Of a stretch of DNA of 7,540 bases, positions 1 to 5,512 are shown one piece after another; positions within the stretch are counted from its first letter, which is position 1, and each line of letters starts with the position of its first letter. The stretch is from Deltaproteobacteria bacterium. Lineage in GTDB: Bacteria > Desulfobacterota > Dissulfuribacteria > Dissulfuribacterales > UBA3076. The DNA is taken from NCBI GenBank assembly GCA_021159445.1, contig JAGGRV010000391.1, positions 1-7,540 of the forward strand. Direction: 5' to 3'. The position numbers and the translations under genes are program-made. The notes under the pieces are model-generated. The model ran no database searches. It was not told the origin of the DNA and saw only the letters and a list, made by a program, of their open reading frames with translations.

Positions 1-103
1 AGGCGCGAGGAGCGAGCATAACGGGTTATGTGATCGACGAGCAACGAAGAAGACGGCAAAAAAGACATTAATTTGTTCAAGTTATTTATTGTACGTTCCT
101 AAG
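1..103. repeat. 103-bp direct repeat, copy 1
   Basis: This stretch is identical, base for base, to 790-892. It may extend further left beyond the window. It contains a small perfect hairpin at 17-30 (CATAAC-GG-GTTATG) and changes from a GC-rich, GA-rich left half to an AT-rich right half that ends TACGTTCCTAAG. No complete coding frame crosses it. Complete identity over 103 bp between two copies 789 bp apart, in a region where everything else is decayed, suggests a recent duplication or a maintained dispersed repeat. Its family is not known to me with certainty. Confidence 0.95.
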
Positions 104-160
104 CTTTAGCCTAAAAAACCTAACCCAAACGTTCATGACTGGGCATTTCGTAACCCCTGA

Positions 161-306
161 GTAACCGTTCACACTCCCTGGCAGCCGATAGGCTTTTGCA
201 GGGTTTCAACCGCGGGCAGATTGCACCAAAATGCGTATTCCCAACGGATTATGCTTTGAAACCTGAAAAAGGCTGTTGGCTGTCAGGGGGGAAAGTGAAT
301 AATTAC
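161..306. mobile_element. 146-bp inverted-repeat element with GTAA ends (MITE-like)
   Basis: The left arm (161-209) and the reverse complement of the right arm (256-306) align over about 49 bp with few mismatches and small gaps. Both begin GTAA, share TTCAC a few bases in, and continue through CCTG-CAGCC, a CTTTT block and AGG-TTTCAA. The loop between them (210-255) has no coding capacity. The layout fits a MITE or an internally deleted insertion sequence whose two ends are now close together. GTAA tips are typical of IS66-family ends, but this link is inference. The 8-bp flanks (ACCCCTGA and CATTAAAT) do not match, so no target duplication survives. Confidence 0.6.
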
Positions 307-480
307 CATTAAATGCTTCCCTAATTGTCCTAAAAAACCTTTTTTTATCTCATATGAGAAATAAAATATTTAATAATATCAGATAGAAAGGTGGTATCTA
401 TTTTATTCACTACTTCTGATTTTTTAACCATTTATGTCGTTAAATCAAAATTTAAATTCATTCAATAGGAGGTCTAAAAA
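307..480. other. AT-rich leader of the nuclease remnant, with a 10-bp palindrome
   Basis: This is AT-rich sequence between the inverted-repeat element and the nuclease remnant. It has a perfect palindrome CTCATATGAG at 349-358, which could be an operator half-site pair or chance, and a strong Shine-Dalgarno AGGAGG at 467-472, 8 nt before the ATG at 481. I cannot place a convincing -35/-10 promoter pair. The good ribosome binding site shows that this was once the real 5' end of an expressed gene. Confidence 0.45.
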
Positions 481-668
481 ATGAGTATGGAATTGATTCT
501 TGAAAATTATCTTAATCAACCAAAGATAGAGCTTGGTGATAGAACTGAATATGTGGGAGCGTCAGATGTCGGCCAGTGTCCTCGAAAAATCGCTCTGTCC
601 AAAACCCGCAACCTGCACATCACGATTCACAGACTCTGATTCGTTTTGAAAGAGGAAACATCGAGTAG
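481..668 (+). pseudogene. PD-(D/E)XK / Cas4-like nuclease, frameshifted N-terminal fragment
   Basis: The ATG at 481 follows AGGAGG by 8 nt and opens about 41 codons containing YVGASDVGQCPRKIALSK. This resembles the N-terminal Cys-containing motif of Cas4/RecB-like PD-(D/E)XK nucleases. That frame then drifts to a stop near 638. The homology continues in a -1 frame from about 603, with HHDSQTLIRFERGN, the next block expected in the family, and ends at the TAG at 666-668. The shift lies in AAAACCC at 601-607. Only about 60 residues remain of a protein normally 200 or more, and the catalytic D-EXK core is absent, so this is a dead gene. Beyond 668 the sequence changes to an unrelated intron-like hairpin. 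Family assignment rests on motif recognition. Confidence 0.6.
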
Positions 669-722
669 AGACAAGGTCCCCCACATAAGAACCCTGCGTG
701 AGACTTTCGCCTAACAGGGCTC
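669..722 (-). other. Group II intron-like hairpin fragment
   Basis: On the minus strand the segment reads GAGCCCTG, a short inner stem closed by a GAAA tetraloop, then CAGGGTTCT followed by GGGGGACC. The outer stem pairs over 8 bp including one G-U. A GAGCC/GGTTC stem with a GNRA loop followed by a G-run is typical of the RNA segment just before the maturase ORF in bacterial group II introns. Here it abuts the nuclease remnant at about 668, and no maturase N-terminus follows, so it is a fragment. The assignment is by pattern recognition only. Confidence 0.35.
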
Positions 723-789
723 AAGCATTGATAAGGAACGGGAGATAAATAAGTTGAACAAAAATTAATAGGATTTTTTGTTGTATTCA

Positions 790-892
790 AGGCGCGAGGA
801 GCGAGCATAACGGGTTATGTGATCGACGAGCAACGAAGAAGACGGCAAAAAAGACATTAATTTGTTCAAGTTATTTATTGTACGTTCCTAAG
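790..892. repeat. 103-bp direct repeat, copy 2
   Basis: This is a perfect copy of 1-103 in the same orientation, with the CATAAC/GTTATG hairpin at 806-819. Identity stops exactly after CCTAAG, where copy 1 continues CTTT and copy 2 GCGC. Group II intron-like remnants lie on both sides of this copy (669-722 and 899-1084), so it may mark an old recombination junction. Confidence 0.95.
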
Positions 893-898
893 GCGCAA

Positions 899-1084
899 TT
901 AAGCACCCGACAGTAATCGCTGTAAACGTTTGATAAAATAGTCAGACCAATCCGGATCATATGGGTTGGCATCGGATTTTATTTTGGTTTTATGCCAAAC
1001 CTGAATAGCCACTAGGGAATCTCCTTTATTGATATTTGTTAGAGCGTGTTTTATGATTATGTTTATTGGATTTTGGCCATTCTC
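899..1084 (-). pseudogene. Group II intron maturase C-terminal remnant or 37-aa ORF
   Basis: A minus-strand frame ending with TAA at 899-901 encodes KTKIKSDANPYDPDWSDYF and then KRLQRLLSGA. The ANPYDP-W-YF block resembles the segment before the HNH domain of group II intron reverse transcriptase/maturases. The HNH domain itself is missing, and upstream the frame is cut by TGA at 1085-1087 with more stops beyond. Within it a GTG at 1010-1012 has AAAGGAG 8 nt upstream (1021-1027), so a 37-residue peptide could in principle be translated. I favour a remnant of an intron-encoded protein. The family call is moderate and any activity is unlikely. Confidence 0.42.
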
Positions 1085-1289
1085 TCATCCAATTAAATTT
1101 TCAGGGATATTTGGACAAGGATACGTTTTTTATGAAATCAAACCGTTAATGTTGTGTCACTACGGTACCACATTTATCGGGAAATATGAGGCAATTGCGG
1201 GAAGATTGTAAATTGAATTGTTAGAAATTTATCTGTAAAAAAGAACAGTTAGAAATTACGAGGAAAGGTAGGGAAGATATAATTCAACG
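1085..1289. other. Non-coding AT-rich spacer, nothing recognisable
   Basis: Minus-strand frames contain many stops, and the single plus-strand frame here has no ribosome binding site and no familiar motif. The only internal repeat is a 10-bp direct repeat GTTAGAAATT at about 1220 and 1248. I see no RNA gene or terminator. It probably belongs to the decayed end of the accessory region. Confidence 0.5.
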
Positions 1290-1336
1290 GATTCGTAATT
1301 AGCAGGTCTTCGGTTCAAGTCCAAATGCCGGCTCCA
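1290..1336 (+). pseudogene. tRNA-Thr(CGT) 3' fragment, probable attachment-site scar
   Basis: Starting at the base just before the anticodon loop, the sequence follows a tRNA to its CCA end. The loop is TTCGTAA with anticodon CGT, followed by 3' stem TTAGC, variable loop AGGTC, T-arm TTCGG / TTCAAGT / CCAAA, 3' acceptor strand TGCCGGC, then T and CCA. The 5' half is absent: no GCCGGCA acceptor strand or D-arm lies upstream, and 1287-1291 does not pair properly with TTAGC. The T-stem has one C-A mismatch, so the copy is also decaying. A fragment running from the anticodon loop to the 3' end is the classic segment duplicated when an element integrates into a tRNA gene. Confidence 0.75.
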
Positions 1337-1387
1337 AAGAACTGCGGTAGTATCAAAGTCTTTGCCTATTTCCAATAGAACACAGAT

Positions 1388-1463
1388 GGGGATGTAGCTC
1401 AGTCGGGAGAGCGCCACGTTCGCAACGTGGAAGTCGGGGGTTCGAGTCCCCCCATCTCCACCA
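1388..1463 (+). tRNA. tRNA-Ala (anticodon CGC)
   Basis: This is a complete 76-nt cloverleaf with an encoded CCA. The acceptor GGGGATG pairs with CATCTCC, including the G3-U70 wobble that is the alanine identity element. The D-arm is GCTC/GAGC. The anticodon stem CCACG/CGTGG closes the loop TTCGCAA with anticodon CGC, which reads GCG. The T-arm is GGGGG-TTCGAGT-CCCCC and the discriminator base is A. No T-rich terminator follows; the next gene begins 6-9 nt after the CCA, so both are probably on one transcript that tRNA 3' processing must cut. Confidence 0.97.
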
Positions 1464-1472
1464 CGAAATTTG

Positions 1473-2114
1473 ATGGGTTATAGATATAAGAAAGTAGCAC
1501 AATTCCGTTTTTACGAGGAATTAAATGATTTTCTTTCCCCCGGCAAAAAGAAAACTTCATTTTCTTATCAATTTAATGGTACTCCATCGATCAAAGATGT
1601 TATAGAAGCCATAGGTGTGCCTCACACCGAGGTGGACTTGATTCTTGTGAATGGTATATCTGTGGGATTCGATTATCATTTGCTGCACGAAGACCGTGTA
1701 TCCATATATCCAGTTTTTGAAAGTTTGGATATATCACCGGCAGTCCTTTTAAGAGAAAAGCCGCTCCGCAAATCTACATTTATTCTGGATGTTCATCTTG
1801 GCAGGCTAGCGAGATCACTGCGCATGCTTGGATTTGATTCGCTTTATAAAAATGATTACGAAGATTCTGAAATCATCAGCATTTCAGTAAAAGAAAAACG
1901 CATTATATTAACAAGAGATCAGGGCATCTTGAAAAGAAAAGCTGTAACGCATGGCTATTGGATCAGGTCGACAAGACCGGAAGAACAAATACAGGAAGTA
2001 CTCAGCCGGTTTGATCTGTTCTCACAGATTAAGCCATTTCATCGTTGTATGATGTGCAACGGCATAATTAATAGAATCAATAAAAAAAACAATAATGAAT
2101 CAGTTGCCGGCTAA
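1473..2114 (+). CDS. Mut7-C RNase with ubiquitin-like N-terminus; frame breaks in zinc ribbon
   Basis: This encodes a Mut7-C family protein, a PIN-like RNase fold related to the C-terminal domain of nematode MUT-7. Numbering is from the TTG at 1470. Residues about 9-85 form the Ub-Mut7C ubiquitin-like domain (RFYEELNDFL, GVPHTEVDLILVNG). Residues about 103-182 are the RNase core, with FILDVHLGRLARSLRMLGFD (Asp107) and IILTRDQGILKRK (Asp150). The C-terminus starts a zinc ribbon, FHRCMMCNG (Cys193, Cys196), but the last 9 residues after NKK are frameshifted; the second Cys pair lies in the next frame. ATG at 1473 is preferred to TTG at 1470. Neither has a Shine-Dalgarno sequence, because the tRNA-Ala CCA ends 9 nt upstream. 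The family is thought to act in RNA processing or decay, but the substrate is unknown. Confidence 0.88.
   Translation: MGYRYKKVAQFRFYEELNDFLSPGKKKTSFSYQFNGTPSIKDVIEAIGVPHTEVDLILVNGISVGFDYHLLHEDRVSIYPVFESLDISPAVLLREKPLRKSTFILDVHLGRLARSLRMLGFDSLYKNDYEDSEIISISVKEKRIILTRDQGILKRKAVTHGYWIRSTRPEEQIQEVLSRFDLFSQIKPFHRCMMCNGIINRINKKNNNESVAG
2082..2089 (+). other. A8 homopolymer at the frameshift point
   Basis: Eight consecutive A residues lie where the Mut7-C frame leaves the conserved zinc ribbon. Reading seven instead of eight turns NKKNNN into NKKTIMNQLPAK. This leaves 14 residues between CN and LP, which fits my recollection of intact family members. The run could be a fresh indel, a polymerase-slippage site or a sequencing error. 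Confidence 0.8.
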
Positions 2115-2754
2115 AGCGGCATTATACTATGATGAATTTCATGGCTGCTTAACTTGTGGGAGGATTTGCTGGAAGGGATCACATTATAATAAAGTGAAAA
2201 TTTCGCTCCGGATAATACAAGACTTGCTAGACAAGTCGAAAAAACAAAGGGCTGAGCTCAGGGAGGCTTATGCCCTGGTTCCGGCAAGCCACTGCCGGCG
2301 CAGAGCTCTCTGCTGTACTCTGCTGCCCGAGATATCCTTGGTCGAAGCTCTTGCTGCCATTCAATGTCTTTTAGAGATGGATCCTATTACACGGCTTCGG
2401 CTAACCAGAGGTCTTGTTCGGTACTTTTTTTTGAATTCAGCGCGTATAACCTCGTGTCCATTCCTGGTTGACACGAATTGTCTCATTTACAAGAATCGGT
2501 TTTTTGGCTGCAGGGCCTATGGACTCTGGTCAAAGCATTATTACAATGAACTGGCAGCATACAGTTACCAGATGAAACGGCATAACCAGAAGCAGTGGCA
2601 AAATCTTGGCATCTTTCTCCCGCATGAGGTTGTGGATTTCCAGGTTCCGTATTGTCCCCATGTAAAGCCGGATGTTGGTACGTCCGTGGATGATGAAACA
2701 CTCCCTCATGCCGCAGATAAAATCGAAATATTGTCCAAGCAGTTAGCCCCATAG
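2095..2754 (+). CDS. Mut7-C zinc-ribbon tail continuing into a YkgJ-like Cys-cluster domain
   Basis: Residues 1-33 are the second half of the Mut7-C zinc ribbon (Cys18, Cys21, then GRICWKGSHY), so this frame is almost certainly the continuation of the upstream gene and its ATG is not a true start. From about residue 60 a different domain begins: VPASHC, then Cys67, Cys73 and Cys74, CPFL with Cys121, CLIY with Cys129, and RFFGCRAYGLWS with Cys139. It ends with LPHEVVDFQVPYC (Cys187). The pattern fits YkgJ/CxxCxxCC-type proteins, thought to bind Zn or an Fe-S cluster. No stop separates the two parts. A GTG at 2194 could start a separate YkgJ-like protein, but its only purine-rich upstream sequence (2171-2177) is too far away to be convincing. 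Metal and function are unknown. Confidence 0.78.
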   Translation: MNQLPAKAALYYDEFHGCLTCGRICWKGSHYNKVKISLRIIQDLLDKSKKQRAELREAYALVPASHCRRRALCCTLLPEISLVEALAAIQCLLEMDPITRLRLTRGLVRYFFLNSARITSCPFLVDTNCLIYKNRFFGCRAYGLWSKHYYNELAAYSYQMKRHNQKQWQNLGIFLPHEVVDFQVPYCPHVKPDVGTSVDDETLPHAADKIEILSKQLAP

Positions 2755-2936
2755 CATGAATCATTCCGCCACAGCTATTTTTCGGATTTGAGCTTTTTGC
2801 TGGCTTCTCTGACTTTTGGCCTGACTGAGGCAGTTCAGATGAAATTTGCCTTTGTTAAAGATTATGTCAAAACAGGAAATCAGGCCGGGCTTTCTGAAGT
2901 AGTCGGGAATCTTCCCGATGTATTCGCTACGTTAAT
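2755..2936. other. Convergent gap with a 33-codon plus-strand ORF, no clear terminator
   Basis: This is the meeting point of the plus-strand Mut7-C/YkgJ gene and the minus-strand operon. The frame of the upstream gene stays open for about 60 codons after its TAG. It includes an ATG at 2839 that would give a 33-residue peptide ending at 2940, overlapping the acpS stop. No ribosome binding site supports it and I recognise no family; it may be the tail of a decayed gene. A short palindrome TCGGGAA-TC-TTCCCGA at 2903-2918 lacks a following T-run, so it is a poor terminator candidate. Confidence 0.4.
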
Positions 2937-3314
2937 TTAGCCGCTCATAATCACCACCGCAGTGGCATATTCCCCTTCATGGGAAAGACTTACATGCCAG
3001 TTGCTTGCTCCCATGTCCGTTGCCTTTTTTAATGCAGAACCGGAAAGGCGCAGCACGGGCTTTCCTGAAGGCTCATGAGCAATGGCCATCTGACGCCAGG
3101 TTACTCCGAGTCTCATGCCTGTACCCAGGGCCTTGGAGCATGCCTCCTTTGCTGCAAAACGGAGGGCAAGCCCCTGAGCCGGCTGTTTATGCTTCAGACA
3201 GTAGGAGCATTCTTCACTGGTAAATACCCTGGATAGAAATCTCTCACCCCAGCGGTTAACTGCCTTTTCAACCCTTGGGATGTGAACCAGGTCTATTCCG
3301 AGGCCCAGGATCAT
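2937..3314 (-). CDS. acpS: Holo-[acyl-carrier-protein] synthase AcpS
   Basis: AcpS transfers 4'-phosphopantetheine from CoA to the serine of acyl carrier protein, which activates fatty-acid synthesis in the cytosol. The 125-residue length is normal for the short trimeric AcpS class. Visible motifs are GLGIDLVHIPRVE near the N-terminus with the Mg-binding Asp8, FTSEE at 31-35, RFAAKEACSKALGTGM with the metal-binding Glu57, and the C-terminal block HVSLSHEGEYATA (107-118). The ATG lies 4 nt after the PdxJ stop codon with only a weak purine stretch before it, so translation is probably coupled to PdxJ. The pdxJ-acpS order is the same as in many Proteobacteria, which supports both calls. It is the last gene of the operon. 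Confidence 0.97.
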   Translation of the reverse strand: MILGLGIDLVHIPRVEKAVNRWGERFLSRVFTSEECSYCLKHKQPAQGLALRFAAKEACSKALGTGMRLGVTWRQMAIAHEPSGKPVLRLSGSALKKATDMGASNWHVSLSHEGEYATAVVIMSG

Positions 3315-3318
3315 TAAA

Positions 3319-4488
3319 TTACTCTAAATAACCTTTTTGGACGAGAGAAAGCATCTCCCTCACGGCCCTCTCCATTCCAACAAAAACGGCCCGGGCTACT
3401 ATGGCGTGCCCTATGCTGAACTCCTGAATCTCACTTACTGCCGCAAGCCTTGCAGTATTGCGATAGTTAAGCCCGTGACCTGCGTGGACACGCAGACCTA
3501 AATCCATGGCTACTCTTGCCATAGTTACTACTTGTTCGAATTCCTTGTCTTCAATATCTGAAGAAGGGGCATCTGCATATAGCCCGGTATGGATCTCTAT
3601 GCAATCTGCTCCTGTTTGTTTTGCAGCCTCAATCTGATTTTGCTCCGGATCAACAAAAAGACTCACTGGTATGCCGACATCGTGTAACCGGGTTATAGTC
3701 TTACTCACGTATTTTTCAAGATTAACCACATCCAGTCCTCCCTCTGTCGTGAGTTCTTCACGACCTTCCGGAACAAGGGTGACTATATCGGGCTTTATAT
3801 CAGATGCTATTCCTATCATTTCATCTGTCGCAGCCATTTCCAGGGTGAGCCTTGTCTTTATTGTCTGCCTGAGCAACTTGACATCCCTATCCTGGATATG
3901 ACGGCGATCTTCACGCAGGTGGACGACAATACCATCCGCACCTGCAATCTCAACTATTCCTGCAGCCGTAACAGGGTCCGGTTCTGTGCCCCCCCTTGCC
4001 TGCCTGACTGTAGCTACGTGATCAACATTGATACAGAGATCTGCCATTGTCTTCTCCTTATACAAAGCATCTAATAATGCCTGCTCTTTACGTGTCATAC
4101 GTTCTGCTTCAACCGGGCCCAGTTCGTGATCTTCTCCAAGAAGATGGACAACACCATGCACCAATAACGCCTCAAGTCTTTGCTCCAGGTTCATGCCCGC
4201 ATTCGCTGACTCGCATCTTGCAGTATCTATTGATATTACCACATCGCCGAGCAGATTATTCTCCGGTTGCGGAAAATCATCTCCTTGCTGCCCGAATGAA
4301 ATAACATTGGTAGGGTATGGTCTTTTCAACCAGAGCTTGTTGAGACGTGCCATCTCAGTATCATCTACAAGAAGGATACTGAGCTCTGCATCAGGTCGTT
4401 CGATAGACCTTAGGAGTATTTCAGCCACGCGTCTGAGGCGGAGTAGTGGCAGGGATTTTGAGTGAGTTGATCTGATCAGGACCGGCAC
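3319..4488 (-). CDS. ybeY-pdxJ: Fused YbeY (16S rRNA maturation RNase) and PdxJ (pyridoxine 5'-phosphate synthase)
   Basis: One uninterrupted 389-codon frame carries two normally separate proteins. Residues 1-147 are YbeY, the metal-dependent RNase for 16S rRNA 3'-end maturation and 70S ribosome quality control: PTNVISF (59-65), LGDVVIS (80-86) and the zinc motif HGVVHLLGEDH with His111, His115 and His121. Residues 148-389 are PdxJ, which condenses 1-deoxyxylulose 5-phosphate with 3-amino-1-hydroxyacetone 1-phosphate to give pyridoxine 5'-phosphate: INVDHVATVRQARG, HLREDRRH (His190), LEMA (Glu217) and HAGHGLNY (His338). These correspond to the catalytic His45, Glu72 and His193 of E. coli PdxJ. 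Both parts are full length with all key residues. The start is GTG with GGGAG 11 nt upstream. There is no linker, and an internal ribosome binding site precedes Met148. Confidence 0.95.
   Translation of the reverse strand: MPVLIRSTHSKSLPLLRLRRVAEILLRSIERPDAELSILLVDDTEMARLNKLWLKRPYPTNVISFGQQGDDFPQPENNLLGDVVISIDTARCESANAGMNLEQRLEALLVHGVVHLLGEDHELGPVEAERMTRKEQALLDALYKEKTMADLCINVDHVATVRQARGGTEPDPVTAAGIVEIAGADGIVVHLREDRRHIQDRDVKLLRQTIKTRLTLEMAATDEMIGIASDIKPDIVTLVPEGREELTTEGGLDVVNLEKYVSKTITRLHDVGIPVSLFVDPEQNQIEAAKQTGADCIEIHTGLYADAPSSDIEDKEFEQVVTMARVAMDLGLRVHAGHGLNYRNTARLAAVSEIQEFSIGHAIVARAVFVGMERAVREMLSLVQKGYLE
4045..4059 (-). promoter_or_regulatory. Internal Shine-Dalgarno and ATG for stand-alone PdxJ
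   Basis: On the minus strand AAGGAG (4059-4054) is followed by a 6-nt spacer and an in-frame ATG (4047-4045), exactly where PdxJ proteins normally begin (MADLCINVDH). This is a better ribosome binding site than that of the GTG at 4488. Internal initiation would give a 242-residue PdxJ, the family's usual length, so the locus may make both a fusion and a free PdxJ. Confidence 0.7.
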
Positions 4489-4528
4489 GCTGTCTTTTGC
4501 TCCCTATTCCTCAAAAAAACTTCCCCCT

Positions 4529-5512
4529 TCAGCCTTCTACCTTCCCCCTGTGTTCTTCGTCTTCATAGGCCTGGATGATCCGTCGTACAAGTCTGTGCCT
4601 TACCACGTCCTGTTTGGAAAAATTAATAAAAGCTATGCCCTCTATGCCTTGCAGGATATCTCTGGCCTCAAGGAGACCTGATCCACGCTTTTCCGGAAGG
4701 TCAATCTGTGTAATATCTCCGGTAATTACGGCCTTTGAGTCATAGCCCAACCTGGTAAGAAACATCTTCATCTGTTCAGATGTGGTATTCTGGGCCTCAT
4801 CCAGGATGGTAAAGGCATCATTCAAGGTCCTGCCCCGCATAAAGGCAAGTGGAGCGATTTCAATTACTCCGCGTTCTAAGAGCCGCGAGACCTTTTCAAA
4901 AGAGAGCATATCATACAGGGCGTCATAGAGTGGTCTCAGGTAAGGATTTACCTTTTCTGCAAGATCGCCCGGCAAAAAGCCAAGCTTTTCTCCGGCTTCA
5001 ACAGCCGGCCTTGCCAGAATAATTCTGGCTACCTTTTCCTTGATAAGGGCTGAGACGGCCATGGCCATGGCAAGATAGGTTTTGCCGGTCCCTGCAGGGC
5101 CAATTCCAAAGACTATGTCGTTGGTCCGTATGGCCTCAACGTAAAGCTTCTGTGCAAGGCTCTTCGGCGTGATGAGCCTCTTCCCGGAATTTACGCTCAG
5201 CTTGTCAAGAAAGATGTCTTTGAGATGGGCCCGTGGATCTGAACTGAGAATTTGGATAGCAAATTCAATGTCATTTGAATGGAGTGGGTAGCCTTGTTTG
5301 AGGAGTTCATAGAGCTGAGAACAGGTGCGGCTCGCAAGGTCAACTCCTATGGGGTCACCGGTGATGGTGATCTGGTTTCCTTTGACATGTATAATAACCT
5401 TTAGGAAATCTTCGATGACCTTGAGATTTTTCCCTTGTTCACCATAAAGGCTTAAAGCCTGAGAATTGTCATCAAAGTATAATTGCTGTTGCTGTTCGGA
5501 AACTTTTTTCAT
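4529..5512 (-). CDS. phoH: PhoH family ATPase (YbeZ type)
   Basis: This is a cytosolic P-loop NTPase of the PhoH/YbeZ family, which commonly sits next to ybeY and is linked to RNA metabolism. The 327-residue length is typical. An N-terminal KH-like segment (about 43-72) precedes the ATPase domain. Walker A is GPAGTGKT at 138-145, followed by ILARPAVEAGEKLGFLPGDL (165-184), Walker B TILDEAQNTT (235-244), the GD-TQIDLP sensor region (265-273) and RHRLVRRII near the end. The ATG overlaps the stop of the upstream gene (ATGA), with GGGG about 4 nt upstream, so the two are translationally coupled. It lies 40 nt before the YbeY-PdxJ frame. The 7TM-HD phosphohydrolase gene often found between phoH and ybeY in Gram-positives and many other lineages is absent. 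The cellular substrate is not established. Confidence 0.96.
   Translation of the reverse strand: MKKVSEQQQQLYFDDNSQALSLYGEQGKNLKVIEDFLKVIIHVKGNQITITGDPIGVDLASRTCSQLYELLKQGYPLHSNDIEFAIQILSSDPRAHLKDIFLDKLSVNSGKRLITPKSLAQKLYVEAIRTNDIVFGIGPAGTGKTYLAMAMAVSALIKEKVARIILARPAVEAGEKLGFLPGDLAEKVNPYLRPLYDALYDMLSFEKVSRLLERGVIEIAPLAFMRGRTLNDAFTILDEAQNTTSEQMKMFLTRLGYDSKAVITGDITQIDLPEKRGSGLLEARDILQGIEGIAFINFSKQDVVRHRLVRRIIQAYEDEEHRGKVEG

Noticed and set aside
601..607. Programmed -1 frameshift in the nuclease fragment
   Set aside because: AAAACCC does not fit the X-XXY-YYZ heptamer in the reading frame, and the downstream frame stops after about 20 codons without the catalytic core, so simple decay is the better explanation.
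620..808. Minus-strand 62-codon ORF
   Set aside because: It runs through the nuclease remnant, the intron-like hairpin and into the 103-bp repeat, with no ribosome binding site or known motif.
1029..1211. Plus-strand 60-codon ORF with hydrophobic stretches
   Set aside because: It has no Shine-Dalgarno sequence and no recognisable family, and it partly overlaps the maturase-like frame on the other strand; its composition looks like chance AT-rich sequence.
2483..2764. Minus-strand 93-codon ORF opposite the YkgJ-like domain
   Set aside because: It is the antisense shadow of a frame whose conserved cysteines and motifs show that it is the real one.
2903..2918. Palindrome as a transcription terminator between the convergent genes
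   Set aside because: The stem is short, with a tiny loop, and neither strand has a T-run after it.
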